Source: Polyangiaceae bacterium | GTDB lineage: Bacteria > Myxococcota_A > Polyangia > Polyangiales > Polyangiaceae | NCBI GenBank assembly: GCA_020846005.1 | Contig: JADLEQ010000086.1 | Location: 1-33,623, forward strand | Direction of reading: 5' to 3' | DNA: 33,623 nucleotides | In this document: positions 7,329 to 14,802 of the stretch, piece after piece | How positions within the stretch are numbered: the first letter of the stretch is position 1 | Layout of the letters: the number at the start of each line of letters is the position of its first letter | Translations under genes and position numbers: made by a program | The notes under the pieces: model-generated | Databases searched by the model: none | What the model saw: the letters and a program-made list of their open reading frames with translations, nothing else | Told to the model about the DNA's origin: nothing

Positions 7329-7430
7329 GCTGGGGGGGGCTCCGTGGCGGCCAAGTGGCGATCCGGAGCTCGGGAGGCCGAACCGTAGACCCACGAATTC
7401 GAGGTCGTCAAGTTGGGGGGGCCGGCCTCC
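7295..7430. repeat. imperfect inverted repeat about 136 bp apart
   Basis: GGCCGGC (7298-7304) and CCCAACTTG (7310-7318) are complementary to GCCGGCC (7421-7427) and CAAGTTGGG (7409-7417), in the same order and with similar spacing. The enclosed sequence has visibly lower GC, including an EcoRI-like GAATTC. It could be a small non-autonomous element remnant or a structured 5' region. No target-site duplication was seen. Confidence 0.4.
7382..7411 (-). promoter_or_regulatory. candidate promoter TTGACG-18-TACGGT
   Basis: On the minus strand, TTGACG (7411-7406) is followed after 18 nt by TACGGT (7387-7382). It would give a leader of about 45-50 nt before ATG 7328. It is one of the better -35 matches in the window. 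Confidence 0.4.
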
Positions 7431-7521
7431 CGGCCGTTTCCGGCCACGGTGGACGGGCGCGGGGGGCGGGGCCGGCGCGCACGGGCGCGCAGCGCCGGCG
7501 CGGTGCCGCTCGTTGGCGCGC

Positions 7522-8760
7522 TCAGCGGAGGATCGGCTTCACTGCGGCCTTGCCGTCCTTCAGCACCACGTCGAAGTCGACGGCGCGGCCGTGCTTCTCG
7601 CGGAGGCGCTTCTCCGTCTCACGCAGCGTCCGGGCCAGCGACTCCATGCTCGGCGCCGCGCCCTCGTTGGTGGTCCGCTTCACCTCGACGAGCTTCGCGT
7701 GGAGCGCTCGGACGCGCTCCTCGGCGAGCCCGCCTGCGGTCGCCGCGGGCGCGGGGGCCGGCGGCGCGGGGCGGGGGGCCGCCGCCGCGGCGGCTGGCCC
7801 GGGCGCCCGGGGTGGCGCGGCCTGCGCCGCGCGGGGGTCCGCGGGTGGCGCGGCCGGGCGGGCGGCGGGTGGCTCGGCCCCGGGCGGCGCCGCTCGTGGC
7901 GCGACCGGCTTCGCTGCCGCGGTGGCGCCCTGGGTCGTGAGTGGCGCGACGGCTGGCGCCCGCGGCGCGAGCGGCTTGGGCGTCGGGGCGCTGGGCGCCG
8001 GGGCGCCGCGCGCCGGGCCGCTGGGCGCCGGGGCGCCGCGCGCCGGGCCGCTGGGCGCCGGAGCGCCACGCGCCGGGACGGCCGGGCGCGCCGCAGGCTC
8101 GGTCGGCGCGTCGAAGAGATCGAGATCGAGCTCGAGCGCGCCGAGATCGGCGCGAGGCTCCGTCTTCGGAGCGGCCCGCGGGGCGGCGCGCGCCGGGCCG
8201 CTGGGCGCGCGGACGGCAGGGGCCGGCGGCGAGCCCGGCGTCTCGGTGCCCGCGCCTCCGAGCAACCGCGCGACGAGACCCGGCTGGGCCGGCTGCGTCG
8301 GCGCCTCCACCTCGGTGGCCATCGCCGCGAGATCTGCCTCCGCGGCCTCTACCGCTGCCCGGCGCCGTGCGGACGCCGCCGCCTCCCCATCGACCTCGGC
8401 GGCGCGCTTGCGGCCGAGGCGCTTGCGCGCCGCGATCGTGAGGAGCTCGGCCTCGCCGACGCGCGCCTCGGCGCGGAGCAGGTGCCGGATGTAGGTGCCC
8501 GCCTCGATCTCACGACAGATCCGCTGCCAGTACTGCTGGAAGGTGTTGTACCGCTGGATGATCGTCTGCAGCTTGAAGCGCTTGCCGGTGTTGCGGATCT
8601 GCTCGCGACGCAGCACCCAGATGCGACGGTCGACGTCCTTGCGCGCTACCTGCGGCTCGATCTTCTCGATGCCGAGGAAGTACTGCTCGTAGAGCGCCCG
8701 CAGCCGCTCGACGCGGGTCTCGAGCTCCTCGATGGCGACGTCGATCTCGTCGGGGGTCAT
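7522..8760 (-). CDS. coiled-coil protein, probably MXAN_5187-like
   Basis: A 412-aa cytoplasmic protein. Residues 1-150 are strongly helical and charged (DEIDVAIEELETRVERLRAL, then RRIWVLRREQIRNTGKRFKL), typical of a coiled coil. Residues about 150-335 are an Ala/Pro-rich linker with a PSGPARGAPA decapeptide repeated three times. The C-terminal about 70 residues (RVRALHAKLVEVKRTTNEG, then SLARTLRETEKRLREKHG) form a conserved-looking domain that I associate, from memory, with the MXAN_5187 C-terminal family of myxobacteria; that name needs a search. There is no enzymatic motif. The gene begins 18 nt after the stop codon of the upstream LamG-like lipoprotein gene on the same strand, so they are probably cotranscribed. 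Confidence 0.8.
   Translation of the reverse strand: MTPDEIDVAIEELETRVERLRALYEQYFLGIEKIEPQVARKDVDRRIWVLRREQIRNTGKRFKLQTIIQRYNTFQQYWQRICREIEAGTYIRHLLRAEARVGEAELLTIAARKRLGRKRAAEVDGEAAASARRRAAVEAAEADLAAMATEVEAPTQPAQPGLVARLLGGAGTETPGSPPAPAVRAPSGPARAAPRAAPKTEPRADLGALELDLDLFDAPTEPAARPAVPARGAPAPSGPARGAPAPSGPARGAPAPSAPTPKPLAPRAPAVAPLTTQGATAAAKPVAPRAAPPGAEPPAARPAAPPADPRAAQAAPPRAPGPAAAAAAPRPAPPAPAPAATAGGLAEERVRALHAKLVEVKRTTNEGAAPSMESLARTLRETEKRLREKHGRAVDFDVVLKDGKAAVKPILR
7991..8080 (-). repeat. three 30-bp tandem repeats in the coiled-coil gene linker
   Basis: Units at 7991-8020, 8021-8050 and 8051-8080; the first two are identical and the third differs at a few positions. They encode PSGPARGAPA in the flexible linker. 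Confidence 0.85.
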
Positions 8761-8778
8761 CTGGGTGCGCGCTCCGCG

Positions 8779-9558
8779 TCAATCGGGGAGCGGCGTGATC
8801 AGCAGCTCGTCGAAGCAGACCGGGACCTCCCAGTCGTTGAACGCGAAGTGCTCATGACCGGGACCGGCGAGCGGAGCCGGGTCCTCGAAGGACAGGACCT
8901 CGGCGCCGTCCACCGACCAGCGCACCGTCCGCCCGTCGGTGCGTTCGATCTGGAAGCGATACTTCGTCCCGGCCTTCACCGTCGTCGTCCGAGGGTCCCT
9001 CGAGTCCGGGTCGAGCCGTACCTCCGGGCGATCCTTGGCGTGCTCGTCGATGCGCGCGAGCACGTGGTACGTGTTCCGCCAGCCGCCAAAGATCACGACG
9101 TAGCTCGACGCGTTGTCGTACGAGACGCCCGTCGCGCCGCCCCGGCCGTCGCCCCAGACCTCCACCTTGATGTCGCCGTCGGGCGACGCGCTCTCGGCGA
9201 CGAACTCGACGCGCGCGTTCTTCGGCAGGCGGCGGGTCAGCCACGCCGGCTGGTTGCGCGCGCCGCGGACGCAGAGCCTGCCGCCCTCGATGCGCCAGGC
9301 CGGCGACCGGGCGTTGTAGTCCGGCCCGAGCTCGGCGCGGTCGAAGCTGTCGGAGAACGGCAGCGCGATCACGGGCCCTGGTGCGAGCGGCGCCGGACCG
9401 CGCGCCGCGGGCGTGGCCGGCTGCGCCGGTCGGGGGAGCGCGGGCGCGGCGCTCGAGGACGCGGCGCCCCCCGGGATCCGGTTGTCGTTTGGGACACAGG
9501 CGGCGACCACCGCCGGGGCTCCGCAGGCGAGGACGGCGAGGACGGGGGCGGTGCGCAC
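8779..9558 (-). CDS. LamG/concanavalin-like lipoprotein
   Basis: A 259-aa protein starting at GTG 9558, with a signal ending in APAVVAAC (lipobox; Cys21, followed by Val). After a Pro/Ala linker comes a beta-sandwich-like domain (about 68-257) beginning DSFDRAELGPDYN and including GGRLCVRGARNQPAWL, YDNASSYVVIFGGWRNTYH, DGRTVRWSVDGAEVLSFEDP and a closing FNDWEVPVCFDELLITP. This pattern is typical of LamG/glycan-binding or DUF1080-like jelly rolls; no catalytic residues could be assigned. It probably sits on the outer face of a membrane and binds a polysaccharide or protein ligand (inference). TACCTT at 9571-9566 lies 7 nt before the start codon. The gene is divergent from the Lgt-like gene 81 bp away. 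Confidence 0.8.
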   Translation of the reverse strand: MRTAPVLAVLACGAPAVVAACVPNDNRIPGGAASSSAAPALPRPAQPATPAARGPAPLAPGPVIALPFSDSFDRAELGPDYNARSPAWRIEGGRLCVRGARNQPAWLTRRLPKNARVEFVAESASPDGDIKVEVWGDGRGGATGVSYDNASSYVVIFGGWRNTYHVLARIDEHAKDRPEVRLDPDSRDPRTTTVKAGTKYRFQIERTDGRTVRWSVDGAEVLSFEDPAPLAGPGHEHFAFNDWEVPVCFDELLITPLPD

Positions 9559-9565
9559 CGCGCGG

Positions 9566-9571
9566 AAGGTA
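9566..9571 (-). promoter_or_regulatory. candidate -10 element TACCTT
   Basis: A TANNNT hexamer on the minus strand 7 nt before GTG 9558, with no Shine-Dalgarno between them. Consistent with leaderless transcription. Confidence 0.3.
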
Positions 9572-9627
9572 GCACTCCCACGCGCAGCGCGCGCTCTCTG
9601 GCGCGCGCCGCGGGCGCGACCGCGTGA

Positions 9628-9633
9628 TAGGTG
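9628..9633 (+). promoter_or_regulatory. candidate -10 element TAGGTG
   Basis: TAGGTG lies 6 nt before GTG 9640 and overlaps the alternative start GTG 9631; this favours 9640 as the start of the Lgt-like gene. Confidence 0.25.
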
Positions 9634-9639
9634 CGGCTC

Positions 9640-10842
9640 GTGCCGCCCGCGCTCCTCGAGGTCGCGCTGCCCGCAGCGCGCGTGCCGGCCGACGCGCTCG
9701 GCTTGGGGTCAGCGGCGATGTGCGCGATCGCCGGTGTCCGCACCGCGCGTGGACTGCCTGGCGAGGCGGTCGGGCGCCGCGCCCTCGCGCTCGTCGGCGT
9801 CGTCATCAGCGTCGGTGTCGGGCTCGCGCTGCGCGGGCGGGTGGTCGAGCTCGGGCCGGTCCGCGTGCATGCGTGGGGCGCGGCGGCGGCGCTCGGCCTG
9901 GTCGTCGGGTGGTGGCTCACGCAGCGGCTGGCGCGCCACGCTGGCCTCCCGGCGTCGCTCGGCGCGCGCGCCTGCGTCGCGGTGGCGCTCGGCGCGCTGG
10001 TCGGCGGGCGCCTGGCCCACGCGGCGGCGACGGGCGGGGGCGCGCTCGCGCCGCCGGGCGCGGGCGGGCTCTCGCTCGTCGGCGCGCTCGTCGGCGGGAC
10101 GGCGGGCGCCGCGGTGGCCGCTCACCTCGCGCGCGTGCACCCGGCGCGCCTGCTCGATGCCCTCGCTCCGGGCGCCGCGCTCGCGATCGCGGTCGGGCGC
10201 GTCGGGTGCTGGTTGCACGGGTGCGACTTCGGCGCGCGGCTGCCCGCCGAGGCGCCCGCGTGGCTCGCGCGGCTCGGCGCGTTCGCGCGCTGGCCCGAGG
10301 GCGACGGCCCGCCCGCGTTCGTCGCGCAGGTCGAGCTCGGGCTCGTGTCGCCGACGGCGGCGGCGGCGCTGCCCGTCCACCCGACGCAGCTCTACGAGGT
10401 CGTGGTGTGGGCAGCGCTCGTCGGGGTCGTCGCGGCCGTGAGGACACGCGCGACCAGGGACGGCGCGGCGTGGGCCTCGCTGGTCGTGGGCTACGCGCTC
10501 GCGCGCAGCGCGCTCGAGCTGCTCCGGGCGGACGCGGGGCGCGCGGCGCTCGGGCCCGCCTTGGGGCCGGCCATGACGCTGTTCGCGTGCTGGGGCGCGC
10601 TCGGCGCCGCGCTGGTGGTCGGCGCGCTGCCCGACCTGCGGAGCGCGCGCGCGCGCGGCGCGGCCGCCGCTGCCGCCCTGGGGGTCGGGCCGGCCGCTGC
10701 CGCCCTGGTCGGGCCGGGGCACGCGGCCCCGATCACCGCCGATCAGTGGGTGGTGGTGCTCGCGGGCGTCGGGGTCGCGCTCGGGTGGAGCTGGTTGCCG
10801 CGGCGGTCTGCCGGCGAGCCGGCGCCCGATCCCGGGGTGTAG
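9640..10842 (+). CDS. Lgt-like prolipoprotein diacylglyceryl transferase paralogue
   Basis: A polytopic membrane protein of about 400 aa (GTG 9640; GTG 9631 is also possible). Numbered from 9631: GPVRVHAWGAAAALGLVVGW (75-94) matches the Lgt first-helix motif, GRVGCWLHGCDFGA (189-202) matches the GRxGNFxxGE signature with Asn replaced by Cys, and HPTQLYE (250-256) is the conserved C-terminal loop. RSALELLRAD resembles the late Arg motif. Lgt transfers diacylglycerol from phosphatidylglycerol to the lipobox Cys. The HGG motif is absent (LVGALVGG instead) and the protein is longer than typical Lgt (about 280 aa), because an N-terminal TM segment about 24-68 looks like a DUF4190-type helix pair. 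Either a divergent second Lgt or a relative with altered chemistry. Confidence 0.8.
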   Translation: MPPALLEVALPAARVPADALGLGSAAMCAIAGVRTARGLPGEAVGRRALALVGVVISVGVGLALRGRVVELGPVRVHAWGAAAALGLVVGWWLTQRLARHAGLPASLGARACVAVALGALVGGRLAHAAATGGGALAPPGAGGLSLVGALVGGTAGAAVAAHLARVHPARLLDALAPGAALAIAVGRVGCWLHGCDFGARLPAEAPAWLARLGAFARWPEGDGPPAFVAQVELGLVSPTAAAALPVHPTQLYEVVVWAALVGVVAAVRTRATRDGAAWASLVVGYALARSALELLRADAGRAALGPALGPAMTLFACWGALGAALVVGALPDLRSARARGAAAAAALGVGPAAAALVGPGHAAPITADQWVVVLAGVGVALGWSWLPRRSAGEPAPDPGV

Positions 10843-10889
10843 GGCGGCGCCGGGAGCCGCGTTCTCGGATCGGCGGCGGCCGCAGACCG

Positions 10890-10915
10890 GCGCGGGTGAG
10901 TCCCTTTACCCGCGC
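10890..10915 (+). terminator. 8-bp hairpin downstream of the Lgt-like gene
   Basis: GCGCGGGT (10890-10897) pairs with ACCCGCGC (10908-10915) around a 10-nt loop, 48 nt after the stop codon. It overlaps the candidate -35 of the next promoter. Confidence 0.4.
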
Positions 10916-10934
10916 GGACGTCCAAGGTTAGCCT
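10905..10934 (+). promoter_or_regulatory. candidate promoter TTTACC-18-TAGCCT
   Basis: TTTACC (10905-10910) and TAGCCT (10929-10934) are 18 nt apart. This would give a leader of about 65 nt carrying the good AAGGAG Shine-Dalgarno before ATG 11006. Confidence 0.35.
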
Positions 10935-11005
10935 CCGGCGCGCGCCTGCCCTGGGCGCGTCCGAGCCCCGACTTCGAAGACCTGACCTCAAGGAGCGACG
11001 AGCAC

Positions 11006-11665
11006 ATGCGATTCAACCATGGGATTCTCCTCACCGGAGTCACGCTGGCGGCGCTCGCTGCCGTGGCAGGTTGCAAGAAGAAGGAGCAGGACGCGCAGAC
11101 GGGCGGCTATCAGCAGGGCGGCCAGCCCTACGGCCAGCAGCAGCCCTACGGCCAGCAGCCGCAGCAGCCCTACGGCCAGCAGCCCCAGGGCACCGCGCCG
11201 CCGCCCGCCACGGCGCCGCCGCCGGCGACCACGCCGCCGCCCGCCGGCACCGCGGCGCAGCCCATCGACGCGAGCATGGCCGCCGCCGCGACGCCGATCC
11301 TGCAGGGCCTGAGCCAGCAGTGGGTCGTCGCGGGAGCGAAGCCGCTCGGCAACCCGGCGGCCGCGAACTTCGCTCAGGGGCAGGTGCTCGAGGTGCCGAT
11401 CCAGCTCAACCCGGGCCGCTGCTACACGATCGTCGCCGCGGGGGTGCCTCCGATCGCAGAGGTGAACCTGCAGCTCATCGTGAGCGCTCCCCTCCCCGGC
11501 CTCGCACCGGTGCTCGCCCAGGACACCGACGCGGGCGCGACGGCGGTGATCGGCAAGAAGCCCGACTGCTACAAGTGGGCGCTCCTCGTCGCCGCGCCGG
11601 CCAAGGTGGTGATGACCGTCGCCAACGGGTCCGGGATGGCGGCGCTCCAGGTCTACGAGAAGTGA
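11006..11665 (+). CDS. lipoprotein with Gln/Tyr-rich low-complexity region
   Basis: A 219-aa lipoprotein. ATG 11006 has AAGGAG upstream. The signal ends in AALAAVAGC (Cys23), followed by KKK. Residues about 30-60 are repeats of the type QQPYGQQ, then Thr/Pro/Ala repeats to about 85. The C-terminal domain (about 90-219) has FAQGQVLEVPIQLNPGRCYT, IVAAGVPPIAEVNLQLIV and KPDCYKWALLVAAPAKVVMT, a beta-rich fold resembling myxobacterial secreted domains with two cysteines that could form a disulfide. I recognise no named function. It lies downstream of the Lgt-like gene but has its own promoter-like sequence. A hairpin overlapping the next start codon follows. Confidence 0.8.
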   Translation: MRFNHGILLTGVTLAALAAVAGCKKKEQDAQTGGYQQGGQPYGQQQPYGQQPQQPYGQQPQGTAPPPATAPPPATTPPPAGTAAQPIDASMAAAATPILQGLSQQWVVAGAKPLGNPAAANFAQGQVLEVPIQLNPGRCYTIVAAGVPPIAEVNLQLIVSAPLPGLAPVLAQDTDAGATAVIGKKPDCYKWALLVAAPAKVVMTVANGSGMAALQVYEK

Positions 11666-11681
11666 GCGCCGACTCGCCGCC

Positions 11682-11717
11682 CACGAGGCGCTGAGCCGCT
11701 GGGCGAAGCGCCTCGTG
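11682..11717 (+). terminator. 11-bp hairpin that includes the next gene's start codon
   Basis: CACGAGGCGCT (11682-11692) is perfectly complementary to AGCGCCTCGTG (11707-11717), with a 14-nt loop. It begins 17 nt after the lipoprotein stop codon, and its right arm contains GTG 11715. It may terminate the lipoprotein transcript, hide the DedA-like start codon, or both. Confidence 0.5.
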
Positions 11718-12446
11718 AGCGAGCCCGATCCGACGGACGTCGCTGCGGCCGGTCCCCCACCCGGGGCGCCGGCCGCGCCGGCTTCTGCCCCCTACCCGGG
11801 ATGGCGTCTGGCGCTCCTCACGGCGCCGTTCGTGATCCAGACGGCGGGGCACGTCATCGGCACGGCGTTCTCCCCGGCGCTGCTCGCCGAGGCGCCGCTC
11901 GCGCTGGTCGCGCTCTCCCCGCTGCCGCGCCACCTGGTGCTCGCGGCGGGCAAGCTCGACGCGCTCCCGTATGCGGCGGTGGGCGCCGCGAGCATGCTCT
12001 TCGCCGACCCGTTCCTGTACGTCCTCGGGCGGGAGCGCGGTCGCGCCGCGATCGACCTGGTGACGCGCCGGGCGCCGCGCGCCGCCCGCCTGTTGCGCTG
12101 GTTCGAGCGGCTCTTCCGTCGCGTGGGGCCGCTGCTCGTCGCTCTGTCGCCGGGGCCGCTCGTCTGCACGCTCGCGGGCATGGAGCGGATGCGCCCGTGG
12201 CTCTTCGTCACCGCCAACCTGGCGGGCACGTTCTTCACGCTGCTCGGGCTGCGCGAGGTCGGCGACCTGGCGTCCGGTCCCGTCGGGTTCGTGCGCGAGC
12301 TCGTGGAGACGAACGTCACGCGCCTGACCGTGGTCACCGTGGTGGCCGTCGCGCTCTACCTGGTGCTCGAGCGGCGGCGCGCGGCCACGGCGAACCGCGA
12401 GGCGCGGGAGCGCGACCGCGACGTCGCGCCGCCGGGCCCCGGCTGA
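11715..12446 (+). CDS. DedA/VTT-like membrane protein
   Basis: A 243-aa integral membrane protein. After a Pro/Ala-rich N-terminus, several hydrophobic segments appear (about 32-55, 60-78, 85-105, 135-160, 165-185, 205-225). The region DPFLYVLGRERGRAA, then FRRVGPLLVALSPGPLVCTL, GMERMRPWLFVTANLAGTF, resembles the SNARE-associated/VTT domain of DedA proteins, with the characteristic Arg near the second re-entrant loop and a Gly/Pro-rich loop. DedA proteins are linked to lipid-carrier flipping and envelope homeostasis; the exact role here is unknown. Start GTG 11715 lies inside a hairpin. The end is tail to tail with the M3 peptidase gene, 19 bp apart. Confidence 0.72.
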   Translation: MSEPDPTDVAAAGPPPGAPAAPASAPYPGWRLALLTAPFVIQTAGHVIGTAFSPALLAEAPLALVALSPLPRHLVLAAGKLDALPYAAVGAASMLFADPFLYVLGRERGRAAIDLVTRRAPRAARLLRWFERLFRRVGPLLVALSPGPLVCTLAGMERMRPWLFVTANLAGTFFTLLGLREVGDLASGPVGFVRELVETNVTRLTVVTVVAVALYLVLERRRAATANREARERDRDVAPPGPG

Positions 12447-12465
12447 CGCACGCCCGCGCGCCCGC

Positions 12466-14586
12466 TCACTTGCCGGAGAGGTAGGCCGCGTAGGCGTCGA
12501 GGTTGGGCTCGCGCCCGAGGAACTCGGTGACCAGCGCGCGCTCGTCGGCGCCCGCGCCCTGCGCGAGCACGGCCCGACGCCAGTCGCTCGCGGTGCGCGG
12601 GTTCAGGAAGCCCTCGCGCTCGAACCTCCCGAGGACGTCGCGCGCGAGCGCGAGCGCCCACTGGTACCCGTAGTACCCGGCGTCGTACCCCATGAGGTGG
12701 CCGAACGTCGCCTGGAAGTGGGTCCCGGGCTGGAGCGCGAACGACTGCGCGCGCTTCATCACCTCGTCGAGGACCCGATCGGTGTCGAACGGGGGTTCGC
12801 GCACGTGATACTCGAAGTCGAGCGTCGCCAACGCGAGCTGGCGCTCCGTGCCGAGCGCCCTGCCGAACGACCTCGCGCGGACGAGCGCGTGGTAGAGATC
12901 CTCGGGGAGCGGCTCGCCGCGCTGGTGGTGCCGCGCGAAGAGGTCCAGCGTCTCCCGGCGATACGTCCACTCCTCGAACATCTGGCTCGGCGCCTCGACG
13001 AAATCCCGCGCGGTGTTCGTGCCCGAGTACGACGCGAGCTCCTGCCGCGTGAGCACGTGGTGGAGCGCGTGGCCGAACTCGTGGAAGAACGTCGTCACGT
13101 CCGAGTGCGTCATGAGCGCCGGGACGCCCGGCTCGGGGCGCGGGAAGTTGCACACGAGCGCGCAGATCGGGGTCACGTAGCCGGACGGCCCGGCCGTCCC
13201 GGGCCGAATCTCGAACATGGCCGCGTGCTTGAACTTGTCCGCGCGGGGGTGGAGGTCGAGGTAGATGCGACCGATGCGCGCGCCGCCGTCGATCACATCG
13301 ACGACCCGAACGTCCGGGTGCCAGGCGGGCTCGCCCTCCACGGTGCGCAGCTCCACGCCGTAGAGCTTCTCGACGATCGTGAGCAGGCCGCGGGTCACGG
13401 CGCCGACCTCGAACCACTCGGAGAGCCGCTTGGAGTCGAGGCCATACTTCTTGCCGCGGAGGCGCTCCTCGAGGAAGACCCGATCGTACGCGGGGATGGG
13501 GCGCTTGGCGTCGAACCCGAGCCGCGCGTACTCGGCCTGGAACTCCGCGTACTCCCTCCGGGCCGGCTCGCGGACGATCGCCGCGACCTTCGCCAGGAAC
13601 TCCTGGACTGCCGCCGGCGTCCGCGCCATGCGGGGCTCGAGCGCGAACGCCGCCCACGTGGGGTAGCCGAGGAGCTTCGCCTTCTCGCGGCGGAGCGCCA
13701 GCACCCGGTCGAGGATGGGGAGGTTCTTCGCCGCCGCCCGCGAGTCGAACAGCGCGTTGAGCTCCCGCGCCAGCGTGCGATCCTCGGCGTACTGGAGGAC
13801 GGGGAAGTAGTCGGGGTAGTCGGTGGTGACGCGGACCTTGCCGTCGGCGGCGGGTGGGTGCGCGGCGAGCCAGGGCGCGGGGAGCCCACGGAGCCGAGCC
13901 GGCTCCGCCTCGACCGAGAGCGTCGCCTCGCTCAGGTGCGTCTCGAAGTCCTGAGCGAGCTTGGCGAGCTCGTCGTTCAGCGACCTGAGGCGCGTCTGGC
14001 CCTCCGGGGGCAGCTCGAGGCCGTTGCGGCGAAGATCGCGCAGCGTGTCGGCCAGCAATCGCTGGCGGACCGGCGTGAGCGACTCGCCCCGCGCCGCGTA
14101 GCGGCGCACCACGCGCGCGACCTCGGCGTCGAGGTAGAGGTCGGTGATGAACTCGGTCGCCTTCGGCCGGCAACCGCGCCCCGCCTCGCGCACCGCCTCG
14201 TCGGGGTGCGTCACGCTCATGAGCTCAGGGAAGCCCGCGGCCATCGAGACCTCGAGGCTCATCGCGTCGAGGCGAGCGCCCACCGACGCCCAGGTCAGAT
14301 CGGCGTCCGGCGCCGCTGCGAGCGCGCGGAGCGCCGCGCGCTGGGCGGCCGCGCGGTCGAGGTGCGCCGCGCAGAGGCGGGTCAGACCGTCGGCGGAGGT
14401 CGCGACGGCGACGGGGTCGACCTCCCACGTCGGCGGGTGAGCGGTCGCGGCCGGCGTGGCCGACGCCGCGGGAGCGGCCTGGGTCTCCGTCATCGGGTGA
14501 GGACTCACTGGGGCTGGGGCGCGCGAGGGAGCGCACGCCGCGGCGGCGATCGCCGCGGCGGCCACGACCCAAGGAGCGCGAGGCAC
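12466..14586 (-). CDS. M3-family oligopeptidase, lipoprotein
   Basis: A 706-aa zinc metallopeptidase of the thimet oligopeptidase/Dcp family (M3). The zinc motif is HEFGH at 502-506, and FVEAPSQ with Glu531 supplies the third ligand at the expected distance. The upstream about 400 residues are the helical M3 fold, and SYSGTNTARDFVEAP and FGHLMGYDAGYYGYQWA are typical of the family. M3 enzymes cleave short peptides in a closed channel. Unusually, the N-terminus is a lipoprotein signal (VVAAAAIAAAACAPS), so it is probably membrane-anchored outside the cytoplasm, where it could recycle peptides. Start GTG 14586 has TAGCGA 7 nt upstream. Upstream are two strong hairpins (14695-14759). Confidence 0.92.
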   Translation of the reverse strand: MPRAPWVVAAAAIAAAACAPSRAPAPVSPHPMTETQAAPAASATPAATAHPPTWEVDPVAVATSADGLTRLCAAHLDRAAAQRAALRALAAAPDADLTWASVGARLDAMSLEVSMAAGFPELMSVTHPDEAVREAGRGCRPKATEFITDLYLDAEVARVVRRYAARGESLTPVRQRLLADTLRDLRRNGLELPPEGQTRLRSLNDELAKLAQDFETHLSEATLSVEAEPARLRGLPAPWLAAHPPAADGKVRVTTDYPDYFPVLQYAEDRTLARELNALFDSRAAAKNLPILDRVLALRREKAKLLGYPTWAAFALEPRMARTPAAVQEFLAKVAAIVREPARREYAEFQAEYARLGFDAKRPIPAYDRVFLEERLRGKKYGLDSKRLSEWFEVGAVTRGLLTIVEKLYGVELRTVEGEPAWHPDVRVVDVIDGGARIGRIYLDLHPRADKFKHAAMFEIRPGTAGPSGYVTPICALVCNFPRPEPGVPALMTHSDVTTFFHEFGHALHHVLTRQELASYSGTNTARDFVEAPSQMFEEWTYRRETLDLFARHHQRGEPLPEDLYHALVRARSFGRALGTERQLALATLDFEYHVREPPFDTDRVLDEVMKRAQSFALQPGTHFQATFGHLMGYDAGYYGYQWALALARDVLGRFEREGFLNPRTASDWRRAVLAQGAGADERALVTEFLGREPNLDAYAAYLSGK

Positions 14587-14694
14587 GACCCGGTCGCTAG
14601 CTCACGCCGCGCCCGGACGCACGCACCCCGACCCGGGACGCCCCCAACATGTCCCAGCCGGACGCGGAGGGCGTCCACCGGGCGCGCAGCAACA

Positions 14695-14724
14695 CCACGT
14701 TCGCCCCGTGTGGGGCGAACGTGG
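14695..14724 (-). terminator. 13-bp hairpin with tetraloop
   Basis: CCACGTTCGCCCC (14695-14707) and GGGGCGAACGTGG (14712-14724) are exactly complementary around GTGT. Second of two hairpins downstream of the repeat lipoprotein gene; on the minus strand a short T-containing stretch follows. Likely a terminator. Confidence 0.6.
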
Positions 14725-14728
14725 GTCG

Positions 14729-14759
14729 CGACGCGCGGGCGGGGTTCGCCCGCGCGTCG
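14729..14759 (-). terminator. 12-bp hairpin
   Basis: CGACGCGCGGGC (14729-14740) pairs exactly with 14748-14759 around a 7-nt loop. It lies 43 nt past the lipoprotein stop codon, just before the 13-bp hairpin. Confidence 0.5.
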
Positions 14760-14802
14760 TCCCCGCCTGCAGAGCCAGGCTGAGGCCCTGCGGTGACGGG
14801 CG

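Noticed and set aside
7144..9627. 827-codon open frame on the + strand
   Set aside because: Antisense to the coiled-coil and LamG-like genes; no recognisable motifs.
14742..14751. tRNA T-loop-like GGTTCGCCC
   Set aside because: It is the loop and arm of a 12-bp hairpin; no cloverleaf can be drawn around it.
12697..14796. 699-codon open frame on the + strand
   Set aside because: Antisense to the M3 peptidase, whose HEFGH motif and lipobox show the real strand.
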